Made by a program: the position numbers and the translations under genes
Shown here: positions 1 through 7,667 of the stretch, one piece after another
How the letters are laid out: each line of letters starts with the position of its first letter
Position numbering within the stretch: position 1 is the stretch's first letter
The notes under the pieces: model-generated
What the model was told of the DNA's origin: nothing
What the model saw: the letters and a program-made list of their open reading frames with translations, nothing else
Databases searched by the model: none
From: Stenotrophomonas maltophilia
Lineage (GTDB): Bacteria; Pseudomonadota; Gammaproteobacteria; Xanthomonadales; Xanthomonadaceae
Direction of reading: 5' to 3'
Length of the DNA stretch: 64,000 nucleotides
NCBI RefSeq assembly: GCF_013464915.1
Contig: NZ_RAVT01000012.1
Span: forward strand, 26,722-90,721

Positions 1-24
1 CCTCGGAAAGGGATCTGACCCCGC
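1..24. repeat. Partial copy of a GGGGTC/GACCCC palindromic repeat
   Basis: The window opens inside the right arm of a repeat seen complete at three other places (32233-32272, 32663-32701 and 56159-56198). The arm GGAAAGGGATCTGACCCC is present at 5-22; the left arm lies outside the window. It sits upstream of the thiamine riboswitch. No function is known to me. Confidence 0.45.
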
Positions 25-90
25 ACCGCCCCGCTGCCTGAAGGGCACCGGCTCGCAAATCCGTACCATTTGTAGTGAAATGGTCACCTG

Positions 91-171
91 AAGCGGGGGT
101 GCCTGGATCTGCCAGGCTGAGAGAGTCCCTTGGAACCTGATCCGGTTTGCACCGGCGTAGGGAGCTTTGAG
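91..171 (+). promoter_or_regulatory. TPP riboswitch (THI element)
   Basis: The conserved THI-box landmarks are in order. GGGGGTGCC is at about 95-103, the CTGAGAGAGTCCC core at 117-129, AACCTGATC at 134-142, and the closing GCGTAGGGAGC at about 155-165. This RNA binds thiamine pyrophosphate and normally lowers expression of thiamine synthesis or uptake genes when TPP is plentiful. It lies about 85 bases before the start of the TonB-dependent receptor, so the receptor and the following pnuT should be thiamine-repressed. Whether control is by transcription termination or by ribosome access is not clear; I see no strong terminator hairpin before the start codon. Confidence 0.93.
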
Positions 172-251
172 CCGCAGTCACACCCCCGTCATGGGCCGGT
201 TGCACCTGCGCGCCGTCGCTTCGTCTCCCTTGTTGTCCGAAGACGAACCGA

Positions 252-2441
252 ATGAACCGCTGCCTGCGCCCCACCCTGCTCTCCCTCGCCCTCTGCGCCG
301 CGCTGCCGCTGCACGCCGGCGAGGCCGAGGCGTCCCCCGATGCGGCTGCCACCGGCGCCGAACGCTCGCCGACCGAACTGGCAGCAGTGCGCGTGCAGGC
401 CGGCAAACCGAAGGCCGATACCTCGCGCGTGAACGCCTTCGGTGGTGGTTCCTGGAAGGACACGCCGACCTCGGTGAACGTGCTCGAGCGTGACTACCTC
501 GACCGCCGCCAGGTGCGTTCGCTGTCCGAGCTGGCCAGCAACGATGCCTCGCTGGGTGATGCGTATGCGCCGGTGGGCTACTACCAGAACATCGCCATCC
601 GCGGCTTCGCGCTGGACGCCGCCACCGGCTACCGCTTCAACGGCCTGTCCATCGCCGGCGAACAGCGCCTGGCGCTGGAGAACGTGCAGTCGGTGGAAAT
701 CCTCAAGGGCGAAGCCGGCCTGGCCGCAGGCGTGATGGCGCCGGGTGGCATCATCAACTACATCGGCAAGCGTCCGGCCGAGGTGCGCACTGCCACGCTC
801 GGCACCGATTCGGAAGGTTCGCGCTACGTCGCCGTCGATGTCGGCCACTGGATCACCCCGCGTTTCGGCCTGCGCCTGAATGCCGCGTGGGATTCCAGCA
901 ACTCCTATGTCGAGCACGCCGATGGCCGCCGCAATTTCTACTCGCTGGCCGCCGACTGGCTGATCGGCGAGCGCGGCAAGCTGGAAGTGGACGCCAACTA
1001 CCAGACCAGCTCGCAGCGTTCGGTATCGGGTTACCAGCTGCTGGGCGCGCGCGAGCTCCCGCATGGCGTGGATCGCGAATTCCTGCTCGGCTACCAGCCG
1101 TGGCAGCGCCCGGTGGACATCGCCAGCACCAACTTCACCGCCCTGCACACCTATGATTTCAACGAGGCCTGGCAGTCGCGCGTGTCGGTGGGCCACAGCC
1201 GGTCGGTGATCGATGACAACGTCGCCTTCGCCTACGGCTGCTACTACGCCGCGCAGTGCGCCGATGGCAGCGTGCCGGGCAACTACTTCGCGCCGAACGG
1301 TGACTACGACATCTACGACTACCGCAGCCCGGACGATACCCGCCGCAACCAGCAGGCGCGTGCCGAGCTGCGCGGCCGCTTCGAGACCGGCAGCATCGGC
1401 CACCAGCTGACCGTGGGTGCCGACTATTTCCGCCGCACCGTGGACAAGCGCCCAAGCGTCAACGAGTACGTCGGCACCAGCAACATCCACGACGCACCGG
1501 TGCCGGTATTCGAGCCGTCGCCGAAGATGCCGGGCCCGTCCGCACGGCGCCTGGACAGCCGCCAGACCGCGTTCTTCGCGCTGGACCGGATGAGCTTCGG
1601 TGACGACTGGCAGTGGCTGGCCGGCGGCCGCTTCGTGCGCCTGGACGAGCGCGCCTACGACAAGCGTGGCACCCCGCAGCGCCACAGCCGCCTGTCGCGC
1701 TTCCTGCCGCAGACCGCCGTGGTGTGGAAGGCCACCGACCAGCTCAACGCCTATGCCAGCTACGTGCGCGGCATTTCGCTGGGCCAGGAAGCGCCGTTCT
1801 GGACCAGCAACGCCGATACCTTCCTGCCATCGGTGCAGTCGCGGCAGCTGGAAGTGGGCGTGAAGTACGTGCCGGTCGAGGCGCTGACCCTGGGTGCGGC
1901 CGTGTTCCGCATTTCGCAGCCGTACCAGTACGCCAAGCCGGACAACAGCGACGTGGGCTACACCTTCGTCGAGGAAGGCACGCAGACGCATACCGGCCTG
2001 GAACTGACCGCCAACGGCCAGCTGACCGATGCGCTGCAGATCGTGGCCAGTGCCAGCGTGCTGCAGGCGCGTGCGCGCGACACCGGCACGCCGGCTTATG
2101 AAGGCCATCAGCTGGTGAACGTGCCGAAGCTGCGGGCCAGCGTGCACGTGGCCTATGCGCTGCCGTTCGTGCAGGGCCTGGATGTGACCGGCGGCTGGCG
2201 CTATGCCGGTGCCAACGTGGCCCGTGCCGATGGCGGCGTGCGCGCGCCCGACTACTCGGTGTTCGACGCGGGCCTGCGTTTCCAGCATCGCCTGCACGAA
2301 CGCGCGGTGACCTGGAACCTGTCGGTGGACAATGTGTTCAACCGCTTCTACTGGCGTGATACCGGCAGCAGCGGCGGTGACTACTACCTGTTCCCCGGCG
2401 CGCCGCGACAGGCCCGCCTGTCGGTGACGTTCGCGCTGTGA
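252..2441 (+). CDS. TonB-dependent outer-membrane receptor, probable thiamine/TPP uptake
   Basis: This 729-residue protein is an outer-membrane TonB-dependent receptor. Residues 1-22 form a signal peptide, residues about 58-175 a plug domain (VQSVEILKGEAG, then APGGIINYIGKRP), and the rest a beta-barrel rich in Tyr/Asp strands. A possible TonB box (ELAAVRVQA) lies near residue 45. The substrate is inferred from context: a TPP riboswitch precedes the gene and a PnuC-family thiamine permease overlaps its stop codon. This matches the riboswitch-linked outer-membrane thiamine receptors predicted by comparative genomics in gamma-proteobacteria. The receptor would bring thiamine or its phosphates into the periplasm and PnuT would take it across the inner membrane. 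The ATG at 252 gives a normal signal peptide. By sequence alone it could be mistaken for a siderophore receptor. Confidence 0.88.
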   Translation: MNRCLRPTLLSLALCAALPLHAGEAEASPDAAATGAERSPTELAAVRVQAGKPKADTSRVNAFGGGSWKDTPTSVNVLERDYLDRRQVRSLSELASNDASLGDAYAPVGYYQNIAIRGFALDAATGYRFNGLSIAGEQRLALENVQSVEILKGEAGLAAGVMAPGGIINYIGKRPAEVRTATLGTDSEGSRYVAVDVGHWITPRFGLRLNAAWDSSNSYVEHADGRRNFYSLAADWLIGERGKLEVDANYQTSSQRSVSGYQLLGARELPHGVDREFLLGYQPWQRPVDIASTNFTALHTYDFNEAWQSRVSVGHSRSVIDDNVAFAYGCYYAAQCADGSVPGNYFAPNGDYDIYDYRSPDDTRRNQQARAELRGRFETGSIGHQLTVGADYFRRTVDKRPSVNEYVGTSNIHDAPVPVFEPSPKMPGPSARRLDSRQTAFFALDRMSFGDDWQWLAGGRFVRLDERAYDKRGTPQRHSRLSRFLPQTAVVWKATDQLNAYASYVRGISLGQEAPFWTSNADTFLPSVQSRQLEVGVKYVPVEALTLGAAVFRISQPYQYAKPDNSDVGYTFVEEGTQTHTGLELTANGQLTDALQIVASASVLQARARDTGTPAYEGHQLVNVPKLRASVHVAYALPFVQGLDVTGGWRYAGANVARADGGVRAPDYSVFDAGLRFQHRLHERAVTWNLSVDNVFNRFYWRDTGSSGGDYYLFPGAPRQARLSVTFAL

Positions 2442-3022
2442 GCGGCGTGATGCTCGAGTGGACCGCCGCGCTGTGCAGCATTCTCGGCGTCTGGCTGATG
2501 GCCAAGCGCCGGCTGTCGGCATGGCCGGTGGGCCTGCTGTCGGTGACGCTGTACGGGCTGGTGTTCGCCGAGGCCAAGCTGTACTCGGACACCCTGCTGC
2601 AGGTCGCCTTCGGTGGCTTCCTGGTCTATGGCTGGCTCAACTGGCGGCAGCACGCCGCCGATGAGGGCAGCATCCGCATCGTGCCGCTGGCGCGCGGCAA
2701 GCTGCTGCGCGACCTGGCCATCGGCCTGTGCGGTGGCGTGGCGTTGGGTGCGGCCATGCACACCTTCACCGATGCGGCACTGCCGTGGCTGGACGCGATG
2801 CTGACTGCGCTGAGCCTGGTCGGCCAGTGGTGGCAGGCGCGCCGCCACGTGGCCTGCTGGTGGGTGTGGATCGCGGTGGACGTGGTCTACGTGGGCGCGT
2901 ACCTGTTCAAGTCGCTGCACGTGACTGCCGCGCTGTATGTGTTCTTCCTGGGGCTGGCCGTGTTCGGCCTGCGCGCATGGAGTGCGGCCGCGCGTGAACC
3001 GCAGGTGGCGCCGGTGCGTTGA
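2438..3022 (+). CDS. pnuT: PnuC-family thiamine transporter PnuT
   Basis: This 194-residue integral membrane protein has about seven hydrophobic segments. It carries PnuC-type signatures, including the YGWLNW stretch after the third segment and a terminal segment around LYVFFLGLAVFGL. PnuC-family proteins facilitate entry of vitamins that are then trapped by phosphorylation; the riboswitch-linked branch (PnuT) carries thiamine. The gene starts with GTG at 2438, four bases inside the receptor stop (2439-2441), so translation is probably coupled; an ATG at 2450 is an alternative start. It is cotranscribed with the receptor under the TPP riboswitch. NAD-precursor transport (PnuC proper) is less likely given that control. 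Confidence 0.87.
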   Translation: MSGVMLEWTAALCSILGVWLMAKRRLSAWPVGLLSVTLYGLVFAEAKLYSDTLLQVAFGGFLVYGWLNWRQHAADEGSIRIVPLARGKLLRDLAIGLCGGVALGAAMHTFTDAALPWLDAMLTALSLVGQWWQARRHVACWWVWIAVDVVYVGAYLFKSLHVTAALYVFFLGLAVFGLRAWSAAAREPQVAPVR

Positions 3023-3045
3023 TGCGGATGGCCGGGCTGCGTGCC

Positions 3046-3130
3046 GGTAGTCGCCAACCTTGGTTGGCGCGCGCCTGCCGACCAGGGTCGGCATCTACCA
3101 GGCATATCCACGCGTGGCGTGGATCTACGG
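3046..3130. repeat. Cluster of three GTAG-type (SMAG-like) palindromes
   Basis: Three short imperfect palindromes, each with GTAG or CTAC at one foot, fill the gap between pnuT and the converging gene. The first, GGTAGTCGCCAACC, folds on TTGGTTGGCG (3046-3069). The second, GCCGACC, pairs with GGTCGGC and ends in CTACC (3078-3099). The third, ATCCACGCGTGGCGTGGAT, ends in CTACG (about 3106-3128). They match the description of S. maltophilia SMAG elements, which often lie between converging genes and can act as RNA hairpins. Confidence 0.7.
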
Positions 3131-3541
3131 GGTCAGGGCCAAACCCAACCGCAGCGGCTGGCGCATGTCGGCCGGCGGGGCCGCCTGCAAGGGCGCGGCC
3201 TGCAGCGTCGCGCGCAGGTCGGCGTCGACCTGGGCGTCACCCAGGCTGTCGAACTCCAGCTTCGAGATGCGGCCATCCGCCGCGATCCATACGCTCACCG
3301 GCAGCGGCGCCGGCGCATCCGGATGTGCCTGCAGCCATTCCAGCACGCGCTGCGCCTGCGGGTCCTGCTCCTGCTGCAGGCGCTGCTGCAGCTGGCTCCC
3401 CACCGTAGCGGCATAGGCCATCCAGTGCGCAGGGGCCTCCTGCGCGGACACGCTGACGCTACCCAGTGCCAGCGCGCCGAACAACGCGGCCAGCCGCTTC
3501 CACCAGCGGCGTGCGCCGGTTCTGTTCCCTGCCCTGGCCAT
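3125..3541 (-). CDS. Periplasmic protein with TonB C-terminal-like fold
   Basis: This 138-residue protein begins with a twin-basic start (KRLAALFGALALG) that acts as a signal peptide to about residue 33. A helical Gln-rich stretch follows (TVGSQLQQRLQQEQD). The second half, PVSVWIAADGRISKLEFDSLGD, resembles the beta-strand pattern of TonB/TolA C-terminal domains. A strong AGGAGG site precedes the ATG. Such proteins are common near TonB receptors in xanthomonads, but it lacks a transmembrane anchor followed by a proline-rich linker and so is not a full TonB. A partner role for outer-membrane receptors is only a guess. Confidence 0.55.
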   Translation of the reverse strand: MARAGNRTGARRWWKRLAALFGALALGSVSVSAQEAPAHWMAYAATVGSQLQQRLQQEQDPQAQRVLEWLQAHPDAPAPLPVSVWIAADGRISKLEFDSLGDAQVDADLRATLQAAPLQAAPPADMRQPLRLGLALTP

Positions 3542-3626
3542 CGCCAGCCTCCTGCGCTCCCACCCAGCGCGCCATGGTCGGCGCCATAGATGACAGGCAG
3601 ATGGCGGAGGGTCATGCCCGGCGCGA

Positions 3627-4601
3627 TCACTCGCCCAGGTCGGCCAGCACCTTGCGCGAGGGCGCGAAGAAGGTCACGCCGGTGGTGGCGGTGGAGAAAT
3701 CGAGGATGCGGTCGTGCAGGGGCGCAGGATTGCCGATGAACATGCGCTCGAGCATCTTCTCGATCACCCACAGGCGGCGGGTATAACCAATGAAGTAGGT
3801 GCCGTACTCGCCACGGCCCGGGTTGGCGAACGGCATGTTGTCGCGCAGGATCTCATGCTCGCCGTCGGCGTCTTCAATGGTGCACAGCGTCTTGTGCGAT
3901 TTCTGCGCGTCGGCCGGTGCATCGTCCAGTTCGATGTTGTCGTGCTTGGTGCGGCCGATGATCGCTTCCTGCGCCTCGGTCTTCTGCGCGCGCCAGGCAT
4001 CGAGGTTGTGCAGGTACTTCTGCACCACCACGTAGCTGCCACCGGCATGCTCCGGGTCTTCATCGCCCACGATCGTGGCTTCCGGCAGCGACAGCCCTTC
4101 CGGATTGGCGGTGCCATCGACGAAATCGAGCAGGTCGCGGCCATCGAAGTAGCGGAAGCCGGCCACGTCATCGACCGTTTCCACCGCATCACCAAAGGCC
4201 ATCAGCAGGTTGCGCTCGAACGCCACGATCAGGTCCATGGTGCGTGCACGGATGTGGTACAGCAGGTCACCGGGTGTGGACACGGCGGTGTGGGTCGCAC
4301 CCTTGATCTCGCGGAACGGCTGGAGCTCGCGCGGCGGCGTGGTACCGACCAGCGATTGCCATACGCGGTGGCCGATGGCCACGTTGCAGGTGAAGGTGCG
4401 CTCGATCTCGCGGATGGCAGTGTTCTTGATCAGATCGTCGGTGCTGGCCAGCACCTCGCGTGCCTTGGCGATCGACGCCTCGTCATCCTTCACCTTCAGC
4501 ACCAGGAACGCCGCCGAATGAGTGAGCGGCGCGGTGATCTGCTGCGGCTCGTTGTCGAGCGTGTGGTTGAGGGCGGTGATCGGTGCGGGCTGGGAGTTCA
4601 C
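3627..4601 (-). CDS. yfeX: DyP-type heme peroxidase (YfeX-like)
   Basis: This 324-residue protein is a dye-decolourising-type peroxidase of the cytosolic YfeX branch; no signal peptide is visible. The catalytic Asp162 lies in FVDGTANPEG (family GxxDG motif, with Asp replacing the first Gly). His236 in QKSHKTLC is the likely proximal heme ligand. RDNMPFANPGRGEYGTYF and LDFSTATTGVTFFAPS are the family's C-terminal signatures. It binds heme and oxidises porphyrin-like or dye substrates with H2O2; the natural substrate is uncertain. The start is GTG at 4601 with AGGA ten bases upstream. It appears monocistronic. Confidence 0.9.
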   Translation of the reverse strand: MNSQPAPITALNHTLDNEPQQITAPLTHSAAFLVLKVKDDEASIAKAREVLASTDDLIKNTAIREIERTFTCNVAIGHRVWQSLVGTTPPRELQPFREIKGATHTAVSTPGDLLYHIRARTMDLIVAFERNLLMAFGDAVETVDDVAGFRYFDGRDLLDFVDGTANPEGLSLPEATIVGDEDPEHAGGSYVVVQKYLHNLDAWRAQKTEAQEAIIGRTKHDNIELDDAPADAQKSHKTLCTIEDADGEHEILRDNMPFANPGRGEYGTYFIGYTRRLWVIEKMLERMFIGNPAPLHDRILDFSTATTGVTFFAPSRKVLADLGE

Positions 4602-4717
4602 GGCGGTTCCTGCTGGCTTGAGGCGGGCGCATCGCGCGTGGCGATGTGCGGGCGATCATAGCCGAACCACCCGCGCACGGCCGGAGCGGTTCTCGTTCCG
4701 CTGCCAGCAGCGCCGCA

Positions 4718-5041
4718 CTACGCCCGGGTCAACTGGAACTGCTGCGGGCCAGTCCAGGCGATGCGCAGGTACGCGCCTTCCAGCAGGCCGCGCTCGCGCA
4801 GCCAGGCGAACACCTCGGCCGGGCACCACTCGCGCCCTGCCGAGAAGGCCACGCCCAGATCGCGCAATGCGACGAACATGCGGGCCTTGGCGGCATCGTC
4901 GGCGACACAGGCATGCAGGATCGGCGGCATGCCCTGAAAACCAAGCGCACCCAGCGCCGGCTGCGCGGTGGTATCCACAAGCACCACCTGCACGGTGTTG
5001 CCATCGGCCTGCTGCACGTATGCGCAAAGGGAGGTCTGCAT
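4718..5041 (-). CDS. Hypothetical protein (107 aa)
   Basis: I do not recognise this family. The ORF is open from 5083, but the ATG at 5041 (MQTSLCAYVQQADGN) gives a more protein-like start; neither start has a clear ribosome site. The product is small, soluble and Ala-rich, with no signal peptide or metal motif. A middle segment, ILHACVADDAAKARMFVALR, looks helical, and the end is WTGPQQFQLTRA. It lies between the DyP peroxidase and ax21, in the same direction, with an ax21 terminator just upstream, so it probably has its own promoter. Confidence 0.55.
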   Translation of the reverse strand: MQTSLCAYVQQADGNTVQVVLVDTTAQPALGALGFQGMPPILHACVADDAAKARMFVALRDLGVAFSAGREWCPAEVFAWLRERGLLEGAYLRIAWTGPQQFQLTRA

Positions 5042-5104
5042 GCGGAATCCGCTATCCGGTGGGCTGAAAGTATGCCCGCGCATTACCGATGCCTCAGGGG
5101 TCCC

Positions 5105-5138
5105 GGAAAAAGTGAAGCCCGGCGCGAGGCCGGGCTTC
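5105..5138 (-). terminator. Rho-independent terminator of ax21
   Basis: A perfect 10-bp stem (GAAGCCCGGC at 5114-5123 with GCCGGGCTTC at 5129-5138) and a 5-base loop are followed on the minus strand by ACTTTTTCC. It lies 66 bases after the ax21 stop. Confidence 0.85.
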
Positions 5139-5203
5139 GGTTGGCGTGTGGGAGAGAGAGAGAGTCACACGCCAGCACAACACGCACTAACGACAGGCGT
5201 TTG

Positions 5204-5779
5204 TTACCAGCTGAAGCGCGGGCCCACGAACCACTCGCGGTCGCCGGCCTTGGCCAGCTTCACTTCGCCACTCAGGCCCCAGTTCTGGTTGAACTTGGCC
5301 GTGGCGCCGACACGGCCGTAGAACTCGCCGTCCGGGTTGATGCCGTGCTTCTTGGTGTAGTCCTCGTAGCCGGCCATCACGTAGCCTTCCACGTACGGAT
5401 TGAACGCGGTGCGCACGCCAACCTCGGTGGAGTAGCCGTTGAAGTCCAGGCCATGCTTCATGTCGTACTTCTGGTACGCAACGCGAGCCACCAGGTCGGT
5501 ATTCGGTGCGATGCCGTAGTTGTAGCCGGCGCCGATGCGCCACTGGTCGACGTCGTTCTTGAACTTGTCGGTCTCCTGCGCGCTGTAGTCGCCGAAGATG
5601 TGGAAGTTCGGGTGCACCGCCACGGAACCCTTCACCTTCCAGCCGTCGGCGTCGCCGCCCTTGGCATCGGTGTTCACGTAGCCGCCTTCAACGTAGTTGT
5701 ACGACAGGCCGTCGGTTGCCGATGCAGCGAACGGCAGGGCAGCCAGAAGACCCAGGGCAAGCAGCGAATTCTTGTTCAT
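5204..5779 (-). CDS. ax21: Ax21-family outer-membrane beta-barrel protein
   Basis: This 191-residue protein has a signal peptide (residues 1-21, ending FAASA) and a small barrel of alternating strands ending in an aromatic residue (VGPRFSW). The segments LSYNYVEGGYVNTDA and VKGSVAVHPNFHIFGDYS match the xanthomonad Ax21 family as I remember it. Ax21 was once reported as a secreted quorum signal and immune elicitor, but key papers were retracted. The sequence supports an abundant small outer-membrane protein, and signalling roles should not be assumed. AAAGGTG precedes the ATG. The gene stands alone, with its own terminator and a striking 12-bp inverted repeat in its leader. Confidence 0.88.
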   Translation of the reverse strand: MNKNSLLALGLLAALPFAASATDGLSYNYVEGGYVNTDAKGGDADGWKVKGSVAVHPNFHIFGDYSAQETDKFKNDVDQWRIGAGYNYGIAPNTDLVARVAYQKYDMKHGLDFNGYSTEVGVRTAFNPYVEGYVMAGYEDYTKKHGINPDGEFYGRVGATAKFNQNWGLSGEVKLAKAGDREWFVGPRFSW

Positions 5780-5808
5780 CGGGACACACCTTTAATTATT
5801 TTGGTTTC

Positions 5809-5851
5809 GTCGACCGCCTCCCGGGAGGGGGAGAGAGAGGAGGCGGTCGAC
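5809..5851 (-). promoter_or_regulatory. Leader hairpin upstream of ax21
   Basis: GTCGACCGCCTC (5809-5820) and GAGGCGGTCGAC (5840-5851) are perfect reverse complements around a purine-rich loop of GA repeats. The near arm is 30 bases before the ax21 start. It may stabilise the mRNA, act as a target of a regulator, or terminate upstream transcription. No T-tract follows on the minus strand beyond AAACC, so a simple terminator is unlikely. Confidence 0.5.
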
Positions 5852-5979
5852 AGGTGTGAATTATCCGTTAGGGGGTCTAATCGACCCTGAATATTGAACT
5901 GACTGGTGTATAAATAAGGCTCCCGTTCAGGGAACTCCGTCGGTGCTGCGTACACATCATTCCAACCCAGGGTTGCACG

Positions 5980-7050
5980 ATGAAGAGACTGGCTTGCCTG
6001 CTTCTGCTGCTCACGGTGTCGATGCTTGCGCACGTCGCGAATGCGGCCTCTTCTGCGGTGGGGGTCAATGCGGGCACGCTGGATGACTTCCTCGATCAGG
6101 TCGAGAAGAACAACGCCGGCGTCGGCAGCGTGTCCGTCTTCAGAAACGGGCGGGAGGTCTACAACAGGAGTTTCGGGCAGAAGAACCTGCCGCCTGTCGC
6201 GCACGACGACAGCACCCGCTACCAGATCGCTTCGGTGACCAAGATGGTCACCGCCATCCTGGCGTTCAAGCTGATCGAAGAAGGGCGGCTGAGCCTGGAC
6301 GATCACCTGTCGGACTTCTTCCCCGATATGCCGTCGGCGCAGCGGATCACCGTTGGCCATCTGCTGGCGCATTCCAGTGGCCTGGGCAACTTCGCGATAA
6401 AGGACGGCTCGGTCTGGGTGGTGGACGGGGTGAGCCAGGCGAAGATTCTTGACGAGATACGAAGGCAGGGCACTGCGTTCAGGCCGGGGACGCGCGTGGC
6501 CTACTCCAACTCTGCCTACCTGCTGCTGCGGATGATCCTGGAGCAGCGCTATGGCACCGACTACCAGCACATCGTCGAACAGCAGATTGCACAACCGCTG
6601 GCGTTGCAGCACTTCGCCGCAGCACCGTCGCACGACGCCAACACCTTCAAGTCCTATGCATATGCAGGGCAGTGGAACGAGATCAAGGACATCGCGTACA
6701 CCAACGTGATCGGCGTGGGCGACATCGCCAGCACCACGCGCGAACTGAACGTGCTGATCAATGCGCTGTTCCACTACCGGCTGCTGCGCGGGGAAAGCCT
6801 CGACCAGATGACGCCGGCTGTCGGTGCCGGCTGGGGAAAAGGACTGGCCGAGTTCCCGTTCGGCGAGCGGCGCTTCCTCGGCCACGGCGGCGATGTACTG
6901 GGCTCTCATTCGCGCGTCATCTACAACCCTGCCGATGATGTGTCGATCGCGTACTCCACCAACGGCGAGCGCATTCCAACCGCTGATTTCCTGCGGACCC
7001 TCGTGGGCATTGTCTATGGCAGTGGCTTCACGCTGCCTGCGTTGAAGTAG
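5980..7050 (+). CDS. Serine hydrolase, class C beta-lactamase/DD-peptidase fold
   Basis: This 356-residue exported protein has a signal peptide at residues 1-22. The three active-site motifs of the beta-lactamase (Pfam Beta-lactamase, COG1680) family are present: Ser85-Val-Thr-Lys88 in QIASVTKMVTA, Tyr175-Ser-Asn177 in VAYSNSAYLLL, and His302-Gly-Gly in FLGHGGDVLG. Members include esterases, D-aminopeptidases and penicillin-binding proteins. True AmpC enzymes have KTG in the third motif, so beta-lactam resistance should not be inferred. The substrate is unknown. The gene is divergent from ax21 and appears monocistronic. Confidence 0.88.
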   Translation: MKRLACLLLLLTVSMLAHVANAASSAVGVNAGTLDDFLDQVEKNNAGVGSVSVFRNGREVYNRSFGQKNLPPVAHDDSTRYQIASVTKMVTAILAFKLIEEGRLSLDDHLSDFFPDMPSAQRITVGHLLAHSSGLGNFAIKDGSVWVVDGVSQAKILDEIRRQGTAFRPGTRVAYSNSAYLLLRMILEQRYGTDYQHIVEQQIAQPLALQHFAAAPSHDANTFKSYAYAGQWNEIKDIAYTNVIGVGDIASTTRELNVLINALFHYRLLRGESLDQMTPAVGAGWGKGLAEFPFGERRFLGHGGDVLGSHSRVIYNPADDVSIAYSTNGERIPTADFLRTLVGIVYGSGFTLPALK

Positions 7051-7339
7051 CCGTACGCGCCGCTGCAACGGGCAACAGGCAATCGGCGTTTGCAGCCTTT
7101 ATGAACACGCGCACGCCTCTCAGACAGACATCGGCTTCATACAGATGAATTGGCTGTTCTGAACAGGCGCAAGGCGATCGGCCGACGTGCATCAGCTCGC
7201 CTGATCCCGCTTGTTAATGTGGGGTCACAGGCAGGCTTCACAGCCCATCCACGTATTCAAATTCCAGCTGAAAGCGCTTGTCAGCGACGGGAACAAACGC
7301 CGCTATATTCCAGCTTCCCCAGACGAAGGAGGGAGTGCA

Positions 7340-7612
7340 ATGAACCTGAACCCGCAACACATGAAGACGGCCCGCGCACTTGCTGTAGCGCTCATCGCCA
7401 CCGTCAGCCTCGGCGCCTGCGCCTCTTACAAGAACGAGTTTGCAACCATCAACTCGCGTCTCGATCAGCTCGACGTGAAGGTGCAGGGTGCCGCGCAGAG
7501 TGCGGAGTCCGCCAACCAGTCCGCACAGCAGGCCAACCAGCGTCTGGACCAGATCGAAGGTCGCGTGCAGCAGCTTGAAAGGGCACCTGCCGGCCGCAAG
7601 CCGCGCGGGTAA
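7340..7612 (+). CDS. Small alanine-zipper lipoprotein (Lpp/OprI-like)
   Basis: This 90-residue protein has a lipoprotein signal with lipobox LGAC (Cys at about residue 27), then heptad-like repeats (NSRLDQLDVKVQGAAQSAE, NQSAQQANQRLDQIEGRVQ) typical of trimeric alanine-zipper coiled coils. I chose the ATG at 7340 because GGAGGG sits 6-12 bases before it; the frame is open further upstream. It is probably anchored in the outer membrane. Unlike Braun's lipoprotein it does not end in Lys (the end is GRKPRG), so direct peptidoglycan linkage is doubtful, though an L,D-transpeptidase gene follows at once. Confidence 0.85.
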   Translation: MNLNPQHMKTARALAVALIATVSLGACASYKNEFATINSRLDQLDVKVQGAAQSAESANQSAQQANQRLDQIEGRVQQLERAPAGRKPRG

Positions 7613-7667
7613 TCGCTCCCTCACTGTTTGAATCGCATCTGATTTCGTACCTCTGTATCGGGAACCA

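Noticed and set aside
189-2522. A 777-codon minus-strand frame opposite the TonB receptor
   Set aside because: The antisense translation is Arg/His/Ala-rich without motifs. The plus strand encodes a complete receptor behind a TPP riboswitch.
5204-5779. Ax21 as a sulfated signal made with the TPR/sulfotransferase at 60927-62996
   Set aside because: The Ax21 signalling claims were retracted, the genes are 55 kb apart, and no sequence feature links them.
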